A stretch of 64,000 nucleotides of DNA from Pseudoglutamicibacter albus (GCF_022346425.1 NZ_JAKRCW010000001.1:248001-312000), one strand, 5' to 3'; shown: positions 16,149 to 26,033, counted from the first letter of the stretch. The notes: a model not told the origin generated them from the sequence alone. Numbers and translations: made by a program.

Positions 16149-17501
16149 ATGCACGCGGACAGCACCAACGCCAGCACGCCGAGCGCTCCACTCGAGCAAA
16201 GCCGCCACCTCGCAACTGACCTCCCGGGCCCTAAGGCCCAGGCGCTAGCTGAACGACAGCGCGCATCGGTATCCGCCGGTGTCGGCGGGACCATGGCAAC
16301 CTACGCTGTCCGCGCCGACCGCGGTATCATCGAAGACGTCGACGGCAACCGCCTCATCGACCTCGGCTCCGGCATCGCTGTGACCACCGTGGGTGCATCT
16401 CACCCTAAGGTCGTGGCCGCGGTCCAGGAAGCGGTCGCGAACTTCACCCACACGTGCTTCATGGTGACCCCATACGAGGCGTATGTTGAGGTTGCTGAAA
16501 AGCTCAACCAGCTCGCCCCGATCTCTGGCCCAACCCGCACCGTATTGCTGAACTCGGGTGCAGAAGCCGTTGAGAACGCCGTCAAGATCGCCCGCTCCGC
16601 TACGGGCAAGACCGCCGTCGTCGCATTCGATCACGCCTACCACGGCCGCACCACGCTCACAATGGCGTTGACCGCGAAAGCCAACCCCTACAAGAAGGCG
16701 TTCGGTCCGTTCGCGCCAGAGATCTACCGCGTGGCTGGCTCCTACCCGCTGCGCGACGGCCTGAGCGGCGAGGAAGCCGCCGCCCGGGCGATCAAACAGA
16801 TCGAAGTCCAGGTAGGCGCCCAGGACCTCGCCGCGATCATCATGGAACCAATCCAAGGCGAAGGCGGGTTCATCACCCCAGCACCAGGGTTCCTCCCAGC
16901 GATCGTCGAATGGTGCAAAGCCAATGACGTCCTGTTCATCGCAGACGAAGTCCAGACCGGCTTCGCCCGCACCGGCTCGATGTTCGCTTGCGAACACGAA
17001 GGCATCGAACCAGACCTCATCACGACTGCGAAAGGCATCGCAGGTGGCATGCCGCTCTCCGCGGTGACCGGCCGCGCCGAGATCATGGACGCCGTCCACA
17101 CCGGCGGGCTCGGTGGAACCTACGGCGGCAACCCAGTCGCATGCGCGGCGGCACTCGCCTCGATCAGAGTCATGGAAGAAGAAAAGCTCGCCGAACGCGC
17201 GCAAGAAATCGACCACATCATCACCGATAAGTTCAGTGCCGCACAGGAAAAGGACAATCGCATCGCGGAGGTGCGTGGCCGCGGTGCGATGAAGGCCATC
17301 GAATTCGTGGACCCAGCCACCGGCGAACCGGATGCCGCACTCACCGGCGCCATCGCCAACGCCGCCCGCGCACAGGGTGTTGTAACCCTGACCTGCGGAA
17401 CCTACGGCAACGTCATCCGCCTGCTGCCGCCGCTAACCATCAGCGACGAACTGCTCACCGAAGGCATCGACATCATCCTCGAAGCCCTCGCGCAGAACTA
17501 A
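16149..17501 (+). CDS. gabT: 4-aminobutyrate aminotransferase
   Basis: A 450-residue class III pyridoxal-phosphate aminotransferase that moves the amino group of GABA to 2-oxoglutarate, giving succinate semialdehyde. Visible marks are the cofactor loop SGAEAVENAVKIAR (about residues 136-149), HAYHGRTTLTMALTAK (about 162-177), the EPIQGEGGF motif (about 236-244), DEVQTGFARTG and the Schiff-base lysine K295 in TTAKGIAGGMPLSA. Length and motifs match GabT. A GGGAGG ribosome site lies 11 nt before the ATG. It heads the plus-strand run towards putrescine oxidase and is divergent from the LysR regulator. It may also accept other omega-amino acids. Confidence 0.93.
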   Translation: MHADSTNASTPSAPLEQSRHLATDLPGPKAQALAERQRASVSAGVGGTMATYAVRADRGIIEDVDGNRLIDLGSGIAVTTVGASHPKVVAAVQEAVANFTHTCFMVTPYEAYVEVAEKLNQLAPISGPTRTVLLNSGAEAVENAVKIARSATGKTAVVAFDHAYHGRTTLTMALTAKANPYKKAFGPFAPEIYRVAGSYPLRDGLSGEEAAARAIKQIEVQVGAQDLAAIIMEPIQGEGGFITPAPGFLPAIVEWCKANDVLFIADEVQTGFARTGSMFACEHEGIEPDLITTAKGIAGGMPLSAVTGRAEIMDAVHTGGLGGTYGGNPVACAAALASIRVMEEEKLAERAQEIDHIITDKFSAAQEKDNRIAEVRGRGAMKAIEFVDPATGEPDAALTGAIANAARAQGVVTLTCGTYGNVIRLLPPLTISDELLTEGIDIILEALAQN

Positions 17502-17614
17502 CGGCGCAGTGTTGAGCTAACGACGCAGCCACCAAGCTAGCGCCGCGGGCATCACTACAGAACTCAAACGAAACATCCTCTATCGAGAATCCATACCTAT
17601 AGGAAGCGATAACA

Positions 17615-19105
17615 ATGACGAACGCTCAGAACCCAACCATCGACCGCGATGTGGTGGTCATCGGTGCAGGGCCAGCAGGACTCATGGCCGCATACACCCT
17701 TAAGAAGGCCGGCAAGTCGGTCGCCGTGCTGGAAGCACGCGAACGCGTGGGCGGGCGCACCTGGAACGGTAAGGTCGCCGGAACGGACGGTAAGGAACAC
17801 TTCATCGAGATCGGTGGGCAGTGGATCTCCCCAGACCAGACGCGGCTGACTGAGCTGGTTGAGGAGCTCGGTCTGAACACGTTCCCGCGCTACCGCGAAG
17901 GCACCTCGATCTATGTGGACCCGGAGGGTAACCGCCACGAATACACAGGCGACCGCCTGCCGGTCAAGGAGTCCACGAATAAGGAGATGGATAAGCTCAT
18001 CGACCTTATGAACTCGGTCGCTGAGGAAGTCGGGGCAACCGAGCCGTGGGCAGCCGAACGCGCAGCCGAGCTGGATTCGATCTCCTTCAAGGACTTCCTC
18101 GCTCAACACACCGACGATCAAGAGGCGATCGACAACGTCTCGATCTACGTGGCGTCCGGCATGCTGACTAAGCCAGCCCACACGTTCTCCGCGTTGCAGG
18201 CCGCTCTCATGGCCGCATCGGCGGGTTCTTTCTCCAACCTCGTGGATGAGGACTTCATCCTGGATAAGCGCGTTGAAGGCGGTATGCAGTCGGTATCGCT
18301 CACGCTCGCTGAGCACCTGGGGGAGGACGTGTTCCTCGGCAGCCCGGTGCGTGAACTCGAATGGGCCACCCCAGACCCATCGACCGCCGATGAGCTCAAC
18401 AAGATTGCCGCCGATGTGCGCAACGGCGTTGAAAACGGTGTGCTCGGCCCGGTGACCGCGGTCTCCGATAAGGTCACCGTCAACGCGAAAGCCGCAGTAC
18501 TCGCGGTACCGCCGAACCTGTACAACCGCATCCAGTTCGTTCCGCCGCTGCCACGCGAACAGCAGGTAGCCCACCAGCACATCTCGATGGGCCTGGTCAT
18601 CAAGGTTCACGCGGTCTACGAGACCCCGTTCTGGCGTGAAGAAGGCCTCTCCGGTACCGGCTTCGGCGGCGGCCGCCTGGTTCAGGAGGTCTACGACAAC
18701 ACCAACTACGGCAAGAACTTCGCCGGCGGAACCAGCGGGGAAGAAGACATGAACGGAACCCTCGTCGGTTTCGTCTCCGACGTCTATGCCGAAGAGATGT
18801 GGGCACTGCCTGCAGAGGAACGCAAGCAGCGGATCCTGTCTGCGATGGCTGACTACCTTGGCCCGAAGACCATGGAACCGATCGCGTTCTACCTCTCCGA
18901 CATGGCGGCAGAGGAATGGACCCGCGGCGCATACGCAACCAGCTATGACCTCGGCGGCCTGAGCCGTTGGGGCCACCTCCAGAACCAGCCGACCGGGCCG
19001 ATCTTCTACGCGTGCTCCGACATCGCGGCGGAGGGTTATCAGCACGTCGACGGCGCCGTGCGTATGGGTGAAGCCGCTGCACGTGCCATCCTGGAAGCAC
19101 GTTAA
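17615..19105 (+). CDS. puo: Putrescine oxidase (FAD-dependent)
   Basis: A 496-residue flavin amine oxidase. The dinucleotide-binding motif VVVIGAGPAGLMAAYTL is at residues 13-29, followed by EARERVGGRTW and the ISPDQTRLTELVEELGL stretch. Segments such as GMLTKPAHTFSALQAALMAA, HAVYETPFWREEGLSGTGFG and SCSDIAAEGYQHVDGAVRMG (here ACSDIAAEG) closely follow the Rhodococcus and Micrococcus putrescine oxidases. The enzyme oxidises putrescine to 4-aminobutanal, ammonia and hydrogen peroxide. There is no signal peptide, so it acts in the cytoplasm. AGGAAG precedes the ATG. It sits between gabT and a universal stress protein and fits a putrescine-to-succinate route. Confidence 0.93.
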   Translation: MTNAQNPTIDRDVVVIGAGPAGLMAAYTLKKAGKSVAVLEARERVGGRTWNGKVAGTDGKEHFIEIGGQWISPDQTRLTELVEELGLNTFPRYREGTSIYVDPEGNRHEYTGDRLPVKESTNKEMDKLIDLMNSVAEEVGATEPWAAERAAELDSISFKDFLAQHTDDQEAIDNVSIYVASGMLTKPAHTFSALQAALMAASAGSFSNLVDEDFILDKRVEGGMQSVSLTLAEHLGEDVFLGSPVRELEWATPDPSTADELNKIAADVRNGVENGVLGPVTAVSDKVTVNAKAAVLAVPPNLYNRIQFVPPLPREQQVAHQHISMGLVIKVHAVYETPFWREEGLSGTGFGGGRLVQEVYDNTNYGKNFAGGTSGEEDMNGTLVGFVSDVYAEEMWALPAEERKQRILSAMADYLGPKTMEPIAFYLSDMAAEEWTRGAYATSYDLGGLSRWGHLQNQPTGPIFYACSDIAAEGYQHVDGAVRMGEAAARAILEAR

Positions 19106-19153
19106 CGTTCACACCCACCCCGAAACAGGGGTGCTGAAGGTGAGGAGGACACC

Positions 19154-20059
19154 GTGCCAGTTCCATCCCGTCGAATCCTTGTAGGTTACGTCGCGACCGC
19201 GGCGGGCCGTGACGCCCTGAATCTGGGCATCGCGCTCGCTGCCGGCCGCGATGCGGAGCTTCACGTGACCATGGTCGCCCCGGAAGCGGAGCCGTACGCG
19301 GCCGCCGTGTCTCAGGGTGCCGGCTATGAGCGTGTTTTGCGTCGCCAGCTGCAGAGCTGGCTCGATGAGGCGCTCGCTTCGGTCCCGGAAGGTGTTCGCG
19401 CGGTGGGGCACGTGGTGTCCTCCTCATCGGACGCTGAAGGCTTGTTGTCTCAGGCGCGCGCGGTGGATGCGGAGGCGATCGTGATCGGTGCCCGTGCCGG
19501 CGGTGTGCTGGGGCGGTATCGGATCGGTTCGGTTGCCCAGGCGTTGCTGCACAGTTCGCATGTACCGGTGGTCCTGGCGCCTCGCGGCCATTCAGGGCAT
19601 GGCCCGCTAAGCCGTATCACCGCGCTGTTCGGCGACCGGCCGGGCGGTATGCAGGTGATCGCTGAAACGCTTGCGGCCGCTGAAGCGACCGAGACCCGGG
19701 TGCGGTTGGTGACGTTCGCGCAAGCCTCTGAGACGGGTAAGTCCTCGGCGGCCCACACGGGTGTTCCGGGTGCCGAGACGATGAAGGCTTTCGTTTTGGA
19801 GCAGCTGGATCGGCTAGGTAGTGGCGAGCACGGTGAGCGTGCTCGCGCAATGATTAGCTCCGGCCAGGCGACCACCGAGGTGGTGGCTGGCAAGGAGATC
19901 GAGAAATCGGTGCGGCGCCTTGATTGGGAACCGGACGAGGTTGTGGTTGTGGGATCTTCACGTTTGGCCCCTGCTGGGCGTGCGTTCTTGGGCTCCCACG
20001 CGGCACGTGTTCTGCGTGCAATCTCTGTTCCCATGGTGGTGGTTCCTGCACCGCGGTGA
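19154..20059 (+). CDS. Tandem universal stress protein
   Basis: A 301-residue protein built of two UspA-like domains (about residues 1-145 and 155-300). The first begins RRILVGYVATAAGRDAL and ends with IGSVAQALLHSSHVPVVLAP; the second ends LGSHAARVLRAISVPMVVVP. The GTG start follows GGAGGA. The ATP-binding G-x2-G-x9-G-S pattern is partly kept in the first domain (GARAGGVLGRYRIGS). It is embedded in the amine operon between putrescine oxidase and the permease. A protective role against peroxide from the oxidase is possible but only suggested by position. Confidence 0.88.
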   Translation: MPVPSRRILVGYVATAAGRDALNLGIALAAGRDAELHVTMVAPEAEPYAAAVSQGAGYERVLRRQLQSWLDEALASVPEGVRAVGHVVSSSSDAEGLLSQARAVDAEAIVIGARAGGVLGRYRIGSVAQALLHSSHVPVVLAPRGHSGHGPLSRITALFGDRPGGMQVIAETLAAAEATETRVRLVTFAQASETGKSSAAHTGVPGAETMKAFVLEQLDRLGSGEHGERARAMISSGQATTEVVAGKEIEKSVRRLDWEPDEVVVVGSSRLAPAGRAFLGSHAARVLRAISVPMVVVPAPR

Positions 20060-20117
20060 TTCGGTCGCGGCCACGGTCACGTGAGCCCGCGGTTTTGATG
20101 GAAGGGGATGGTTTCGC

Positions 20118-21761
20118 TTGGCCACCTCAACGGAAAAACTTTCGAGGAGTGAAAGCTTCTCTGGCAAGGGGCTTGCGGCCGGTAAGGTCGGTGTGCTCGG
20201 TGCTGTGGTGATCGGTGTTTCGTGCATCGCGCCGGCCTATACCCTCACGTCTGGCTTGGGGCCTACGATCTCCGAGGTGGGCACGCACGTTCCCGCGATC
20301 TTGCTGCTGGGTTTCATCCCGATGCTGTTGGTCGCTTTCGGGTACAAGGAGCTCAACAACAAGGTCCCTGACTCGGGGACGTCCTTCACATGGGCAACCA
20401 AGGCGTTCAACCCGTGGATCGGGTGGATGGGCGGCTGGGGTCTGATCGCTGCGACCGTGATCGTGTTGTCTAACCTCGCGGCAGTTGCGGTGGACTTCTT
20501 CTATCTGATGCTTGCGCAACTGTTCAGCAACCCTGAGATCGCGGAGCTGACACGTAACCTGTGGGTCAACATACCCACAACGATCGTGCTGATCTCGTTG
20601 GCCGCGTGGATCTCCTATGTGGGCGTCGAGGCGACCAAGACCGTCCAATACGTTCTGGTTTTGGTCCAGATCATCGTGCTGGGTGGCTTCGTTTTCATGG
20701 CGTTCCGCGGAGTTAACGAAGGCACTGCGTTCGATGCGACCCCGGTGAGCCTGGACTGGTTCAACCCGCTTTCGGCGGGGGACTTCTCGGTGATCGCGGC
20801 TGGTGTTTCGCTGTCGATCTTCATGTTCTGGGGCTGGGATACAACCCTGACCATGAACGAGGAGACGAAAGACCCGAAGACCACCTCGGCTCGCGCATCC
20901 CTCATCGTGATGCTTGTGATCATGACGGTCTACATCGGTGTTGCACTCGCTGTGGTTGCGTGGGCAGGCACGGGGGACGAGGGCTTGGGTGCCGGTAACC
21001 CTGATAATCAGGAATCGATATTCGCAGCGCTTGCTGGCCCGGTGATGGGCCCATTCGCGCTCGCGATGGCGGTGGGCATCATGGCTTCGTCTTTCGCATC
21101 CCTGCAGTCGACGATGGTCTCGCCATCCCGCACCCTACTTGCGATGGGCTACTACGGGGCGTTGCCGCCGAGCTTCGCGAAGATCTCGCCGAAATACCGG
21201 ACGCCGTCCGTTGCCACGGTTTTTTCCGCGGCCGCCGCCGGAACCTTCTACATCGTGACCCGCCTGCTGAGCGAAAACGCGCTGTGGGACACGATCACCG
21301 CGCTTGGGTTCATGGTGTGTTTCTACTACGGGATCACCGCGCTCGCCGCCGTCTGGTATCTGCGCCGCGAGCTCTTTGAGAGCACCAAGACCATCTTCAC
21401 CCGGCTCATCTTCCCGCTGCTGGGCGGGATCATGCTGCTGATCATGTTCTTCAAGACCGCCTACGATTCGCTCGACCCAGGCTACGGCTCCGGCTCCTCG
21501 CTGGGTGGCATCGGGATGGTATTCATCCTCGGAATGGGCGTCCTTGTGATCGGGGTCACTATTATGGTGATTACAGCGATCAAGAACCCAGCGTTCTTCC
21601 GCGGTGAAACTCTGCCTAGGGTGGACTCCACGACCGACACCTACATGGGGGATGTGGTCGGCGAGGCCCTCGAACGAGGCGAGGCACGCACCGTTGGGGA
21701 CACTGGCGAGAAGATCGTTGCCGAAACTAACACCGCCGTAAAGGATGAGGACCGCCCGTGA
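20118..21761 (+). CDS. APC family amino acid/polyamine permease
   Basis: A 547-residue transporter with about twelve membrane segments starting at TTG after an AAGGGG site. The first segment carries the family signature GAVVIGVSCIAPAYTLTSGLG (residues about 29-49) and the fourth region has WGWDTTLTMNEETKDP (about residues 238-253), typical of the APC superfamily. Its stop overlaps the aguA start by 4 nt, so it is co-expressed with agmatine deiminase. Agmatine or putrescine is therefore the likely solute. The C-terminal 45 residues form a charged cytoplasmic tail. Confidence 0.88.
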   Translation: MATSTEKLSRSESFSGKGLAAGKVGVLGAVVIGVSCIAPAYTLTSGLGPTISEVGTHVPAILLLGFIPMLLVAFGYKELNNKVPDSGTSFTWATKAFNPWIGWMGGWGLIAATVIVLSNLAAVAVDFFYLMLAQLFSNPEIAELTRNLWVNIPTTIVLISLAAWISYVGVEATKTVQYVLVLVQIIVLGGFVFMAFRGVNEGTAFDATPVSLDWFNPLSAGDFSVIAAGVSLSIFMFWGWDTTLTMNEETKDPKTTSARASLIVMLVIMTVYIGVALAVVAWAGTGDEGLGAGNPDNQESIFAALAGPVMGPFALAMAVGIMASSFASLQSTMVSPSRTLLAMGYYGALPPSFAKISPKYRTPSVATVFSAAAAGTFYIVTRLLSENALWDTITALGFMVCFYYGITALAAVWYLRRELFESTKTIFTRLIFPLLGGIMLLIMFFKTAYDSLDPGYGSGSSLGGIGMVFILGMGVLVIGVTIMVITAIKNPAFFRGETLPRVDSTTDTYMGDVVGEALERGEARTVGDTGEKIVAETNTAVKDEDRP

Positions 21762-22801
21762 CCAACCAGTCCGCCGCATATGTGATGCCACCGGAGTGGG
21801 AACGCCACGAACGTACGTGGATGTCTTTCCCAACCCCGAATGACACATTCGGCGCGCGTGGCTCAGAATCGCTTGAGCGTGCACGGGACGCGTGGGCGCA
21901 GGTCGCGCTCGCGGTGGCTCGCTACGAGCCGGTTGTCATGGTCATGGACCCGGAAGATGAGGCCGAAGCGCGTGCCCGCTTGGGTGAGAACGTCGAGTAT
22001 TTCGCGGCCCCGCTGGATGATGCGTGGATGCGGGATTCCGGCCCCACATTCGTGCGCAACGCAGACGGCGAGCTCGCGGCAGTCAACTGGGTTTTCAACG
22101 GTTGGGGTGCCCAGGACTGGGCGGCGTGGGAGCACGATGCGCTACTCGCCTCCCGCGTTGCCGCGCATGCCGGTGTGCCGCGTGTGGATTCGCAACTGGT
22201 CAACGAGGGCGGCGGGATCCACATCGACGGCAAGGGCACGGTCCTGCTGACCGAATCCGTGCAGATGGACCCGGGCCGCAACCCCGGTGTGGACCGCGAG
22301 GCAATCGAGCGCGAGATCCACAGCAAACTCGGCACGACCCATGCCGTGTGGGTGCCGTATGGCCTGACCCGCGATAACGGACAGTTCGGAACCCGCGGCC
22401 ACATCGACATCGTCGCGTGCTTCACCCCGGCCGGCGACGTCCTGTTACACATGCAAAACAACCCCGAACACCCGGACTACGAGGTTTCCCGCACCATCAG
22501 GAGCGTGCTCGAGTCCGCAACCAATGCCGCCGGCGAGCCGCTACGGATCATCGAGGTCCCGGCCCCGCAGGTGCTGACCGATGAGGAAGGCTGGGTCGAT
22601 TACTCCTACATCAACCACTACGTCGGCAACGACTGCGTGATCCTGTGCGGATTCAACGACCCGAACGACCAAGCGGCCGTGGAAATCATGCAGCAAGCCT
22701 ATCCGGGCCGCACGGTTGAGCTCGTCGATGCCCGCGAGATCTTCGCGTGCGGCGGCGGAATCCACTGCATCACCCAACAACAGCCGGCGGTTGAGGCATG
22801 A
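21758..22801 (+). CDS. aguA: Agmatine deiminase
   Basis: A 347-residue enzyme of the agmatine/peptidylarginine deiminase fold that converts agmatine to N-carbamoylputrescine and ammonia. The start (MPPEWERHERTWMSFP) is the family's opening. DDAWMRDSGPTFV (about residues 87-99), NEGGGIHIDG and GHIDIVACF supply the acidic and His residues, and the C-terminal motif ACGGGIHCITQQQP ends with the nucleophile C337. The gene overlaps its upstream permease and downstream amidase by 4 nt each, implying tight coupling. The usual partner AguB, a nitrilase-type N-carbamoylputrescine amidase, is absent from this window. Confidence 0.94.
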   Translation: MTNQSAAYVMPPEWERHERTWMSFPTPNDTFGARGSESLERARDAWAQVALAVARYEPVVMVMDPEDEAEARARLGENVEYFAAPLDDAWMRDSGPTFVRNADGELAAVNWVFNGWGAQDWAAWEHDALLASRVAAHAGVPRVDSQLVNEGGGIHIDGKGTVLLTESVQMDPGRNPGVDREAIEREIHSKLGTTHAVWVPYGLTRDNGQFGTRGHIDIVACFTPAGDVLLHMQNNPEHPDYEVSRTIRSVLESATNAAGEPLRIIEVPAPQVLTDEEGWVDYSYINHYVGNDCVILCGFNDPNDQAAVEIMQQAYPGRTVELVDAREIFACGGGIHCITQQQPAVEA

Positions 22802-24585
22802 TCAAGGTTTTTGATGCCGGCGACGCTGCTGAGGACATCATTGTTGAGGCGAGCATCGCCGAGCTGCGCACTGCGCTGGAAGAAGGCCGGGTGACCGCGG
22901 TTGAGTTGGTGCGCGCGTATCTGGACCGCATCGACGCCTACGATGGCGAGCTCAACTCGGTGATCGTGCGCAACCCGGACGCGTTAGCTGAGGCCGAGGC
23001 CTCAGACGCCCGCAGGCGCGCCGGTAAGCCCGCCTCGCCGCTGGACGGGATCCCGTACACCGCGAAAGAGTCCTACATGGTGCGCGGACTCACGGTTTCC
23101 GCGGGCTCGCCCGCGTTCAAAGACCTTGTAGCGCAGAAGGATGCGTTCACGATCGAACGGTTGCGTTCCGCCGGCGCGATCTGCCTCGGGCTGACCACGA
23201 TGCCGCCCATGGCTAACGGCGGCATGCAACGCGGCCTGCACGGCCGCGCCGAATCCCCATACAACCGCGCCTACCTCACGAGCGCATTCGCGTCCGGTTC
23301 CTCGAACGGTTCCGGCACAGCGACCGCCGCGAGCTTCGCGGCATTCGGGCTGGGGGAGGAGACATGGTCTTCGGGCCGCGCCCCGGCATCCTGCAATGCC
23401 TTGAGCGCCTATACGCCCTCCCGCGGCGTGATTTCGATGCGCGGGAACTGGCCGCTGGTCCCCACGATGGACGTGTGCGTACCCCACACGCGGTCGATGG
23501 CGGACATGCTCGAGGTCCTCAACGTGATCGTCGCCGACGACCACACGCACGCAGGCGATTTCTGGCGGGAACAGCGCTGGGTTGAGATCCCGAAAGCCTC
23601 CGAAGTGCGGCCCGCTGACTATCGCGAGCTGGCTCAGCAGCGCCCGCTGGCTGGCATGCGCATCGGCGTTCCCGGCATGTACATCAACCAAGACGAACAC
23701 GCAGGAACCGGCGGGGACCGCACCACAGACACCGGCGTGGGCGGGCCGATGGGCCAGAAAATCCACACCCACCCCGACGTCATTGCGCTATGGGAGAAAG
23801 TCCGTATCGTTCTTGAGCAGGCGGGCGCTAGCGTGGAGATTGTGGACTTCCCCGTAGTCAGCAATTACGAAGGTGACCGCCCCGAAGCTCACACGATTTC
23901 AAGCCGCGGGCTGGTCAGCTCCGAGTACCTCACTGACGAGGTCGGATACCTCGCAGCGTGGTCCTGGGAGCGCTTCCTGCGCGCCAACGCTGAGGCCACT
24001 GAAGCCGGCAATGACAACACCGCCCCGCGCCCGGCAACGCTGGCTGACGTTGACGGGGCAGAGATTTTCCCGCACCCGGACGGCGCGCTCGAAGACCGCT
24101 ATGTGGGCTTCGATGACGACATCGCTACCTACCCGGACATGATCCGGGAACGCGGCTTCTGTGAACTCGCCGAGATCCCAGGCATCGGGGAGGGGATCGC
24201 GGGAATGAACCGGATCCGTGAGATCGACTTCGACGAATGGATGAACCGGCACAGCCTGGACGCTATCGCCTTCCCAGCGATGGCCGACGTGGGCCCAGCC
24301 GATGCCGACACGAACCCGGAATCAGCGGATCAAGCGTGGGCGAACGGGGTGTGGGTCGCTAACGGCAACCTCGTCCCACGCCACTTCGGCATCCCGACCG
24401 TGACCGTATCCATGGGTGCGATGCGCACCGGGATGCCGGTGGGCCTCACCTTCGCGGGCCTACCGTATTCAGACAACACGCTGCTGGCGCTCGCCGCGCA
24501 GTTCGAGGCCAGCCATCCGGCCCGCACCACACCAAACCTGACCGTAACAAGCAAGGATTCAGCCGCCAACATCGGCAGCAAGTGA
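22798..24585 (+). CDS. Amidase-signature family hydrolase, candidate N-carbamoylputrescine amidase
   Basis: A 595-residue enzyme of the amidase-signature family. The Ser-cisSer-Lys triad can be placed at K90 (PYTAKES), about S169 (SGSSNGSGT) and about S192 (TWSSGRAPAS). The last motif replaces the common GGSIRxPA form. The protein is longer than typical amidases (450-500 residues), with an insertion around residues 250-330 that includes GGDRTTDTGVGGPMGQK. Its start overlaps aguA by 4 nt, so it should act on the AguA product or a related amide. Hydrolysis of N-carbamoylputrescine to putrescine is my inference; amidases of this fold that cleave carbamoyl or ureido bonds are known (allophanate hydrolase). 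A role on another amide cannot be excluded. Confidence 0.8.
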   Translation: MIKVFDAGDAAEDIIVEASIAELRTALEEGRVTAVELVRAYLDRIDAYDGELNSVIVRNPDALAEAEASDARRRAGKPASPLDGIPYTAKESYMVRGLTVSAGSPAFKDLVAQKDAFTIERLRSAGAICLGLTTMPPMANGGMQRGLHGRAESPYNRAYLTSAFASGSSNGSGTATAASFAAFGLGEETWSSGRAPASCNALSAYTPSRGVISMRGNWPLVPTMDVCVPHTRSMADMLEVLNVIVADDHTHAGDFWREQRWVEIPKASEVRPADYRELAQQRPLAGMRIGVPGMYINQDEHAGTGGDRTTDTGVGGPMGQKIHTHPDVIALWEKVRIVLEQAGASVEIVDFPVVSNYEGDRPEAHTISSRGLVSSEYLTDEVGYLAAWSWERFLRANAEATEAGNDNTAPRPATLADVDGAEIFPHPDGALEDRYVGFDDDIATYPDMIRERGFCELAEIPGIGEGIAGMNRIREIDFDEWMNRHSLDAIAFPAMADVGPADADTNPESADQAWANGVWVANGNLVPRHFGIPTVTVSMGAMRTGMPVGLTFAGLPYSDNTLLALAAQFEASHPARTTPNLTVTSKDSAANIGSK

Positions 24586-24604
24586 AAACAAAGGAGCAGG
24601 AACA

Positions 24605-25984
24605 ATGTCCCAGTCCTACGTTGGAATCAACCCGGCAACCGGCCAGGTCAACAACGAATACCCACACACCACTGACGCCGAAATCAGCGAGGCCCTCGAC
24701 AAAGCCGTGAAGGGCTACAAGGAGTGGCGCGCCAAGAGCGTCAAGGAGCGCGGTGAAATCCTCGCCAAGGTCGCTGACCTGTTCGTGGAGCGCCGCCGTG
24801 AACTCGGCGAGATCGCCACCAAGGAGATGGGTAAGCCATTCGGTGAGGCCCGCGGCGAGGCGGCGTTCTCCGGCGAGATCATCCGCTACTACGCGGAGAA
24901 CGCCGAAGAGTTCCTCGCTGACGAGGTCATCAAGGATGACGAAGACGGCAAGGCCGTGATCCAGAAGCGCCCGCTGGGTCCGCTCGTGGGTGTTATGCCG
25001 TGGAACTACCCGTACTACCAGGTTGCACGCTTCGCCGGCCCTAACCTCATGCTCGGTAACGTCGTGCTGCTCAAGCACGCGGAATCCACCCCGGATTCGG
25101 CGCTTGCTATCCAGAAGATCATGGACGATGCGGGCGTTCCGGAAGGCGTCTACCAGAACATCTTCGCTTCCCACGAGCAGATCGCCTCGCTCATCGAGAA
25201 CCCAGAAGTCGCAGGTGTCTCGCTGACCGGTTCGGAACGTGCAGGCCGCGAGGTCGGCGCAACCGCCGGTAAGGCTCTCAAGAAGTCCGTCCTTGAGCTC
25301 GGCGGTAATGACCCGTACGTGATCCTCTCGAGCGAGGACCCACGCCAGGCCGCACGCGACGCGATCGCGATCCGCTTCGAGAACACCGGCCAGGCATGCA
25401 ACTCGAATAAGCGGCTGATCGTGATGGAGGACATCTACGATGAGTTCCTCGACGAGCTCGTCAAGGAGACCGAGAAGCTTCAGGCGCACGACCCGATGGA
25501 GAAGGGCGAGAACGTCTTCGGTCCGCTCTCTTCCGAGAAGGCCGCAGAGCGTCTTGTGGATCAGCTCGAGCGCGCCGTCTCCGAAGGCGCGAACCTTCGT
25601 GTTGGCGGAACCCGCCTGGACCGTCCAGGCTTCTACGTTCAGCCAGCCGTGCTGACTGACATCCCGAAGGGCACCACCGGCTACAGCGAAGAACTCTTCG
25701 GCCCAGTCTTGAGCGTCTACAAGGTCACTTCCGACGAAGAAGCGCTCGAACTCGCCAACGACACCGCATACGGGCTGGGCTCCGCAGTGTTCGCAGTCGA
25801 GGAAGGCCGTGCAGAACGCTTCGCCGAAGGCATCGAAGCCGGCATGGTGGGCGTCAACGGTACAACCTTCGAAGACGTCGACATGCCATTCGGTGGCGTC
25901 AAGGGCTCCGGCTTCGGCCGCGAACTCGGCGCGCTCGGCATCGACGAGTTCGTCAACAAGCGCCTCGTATGCTTCAACAAGTAA
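24605..25984 (+). CDS. gabD: Succinate-semialdehyde dehydrogenase (short GabD1-like type)
   Basis: A 459-residue aldehyde dehydrogenase. Catalytic residues are E231 in LELGGNDPYV and C265 in NTGQACNSNKR. The cofactor region shows GVMPWNYPYYQVARFAGPNL near residue 130, and the C-terminus has PFGGVKGSGFGRELG. The length and the NYPYYQ segment match the short NADP-dependent semialdehyde dehydrogenases of the GabD1 type in Actinobacteria. It is the last gene of the plus-strand run, 19 nt after the amidase, with AAAGGAG before its ATG, and completes GABA degradation after GabT. It could also oxidise 4-aminobutanal. A perfect hairpin follows. Confidence 0.88.
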   Translation: MSQSYVGINPATGQVNNEYPHTTDAEISEALDKAVKGYKEWRAKSVKERGEILAKVADLFVERRRELGEIATKEMGKPFGEARGEAAFSGEIIRYYAENAEEFLADEVIKDDEDGKAVIQKRPLGPLVGVMPWNYPYYQVARFAGPNLMLGNVVLLKHAESTPDSALAIQKIMDDAGVPEGVYQNIFASHEQIASLIENPEVAGVSLTGSERAGREVGATAGKALKKSVLELGGNDPYVILSSEDPRQAARDAIAIRFENTGQACNSNKRLIVMEDIYDEFLDELVKETEKLQAHDPMEKGENVFGPLSSEKAAERLVDQLERAVSEGANLRVGGTRLDRPGFYVQPAVLTDIPKGTTGYSEELFGPVLSVYKVTSDEEALELANDTAYGLGSAVFAVEEGRAERFAEGIEAGMVGVNGTTFEDVDMPFGGVKGSGFGRELGALGIDEFVNKRLVCFNK

Positions 25985-26033
25985 CGCGCCAACGCTGACA
26001 GTGTTGGGTTAAACACCGTTTGCATAAATGCCT

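Noticed and set aside
17597-19045. A 482-codon open frame on the minus strand opposite putrescine oxidase
   Set aside because: It is a shadow of the high-GC oxidase gene. Its translation is Val/Arg/Gly-rich with no domain, while the plus strand encodes a full flavoenzyme.
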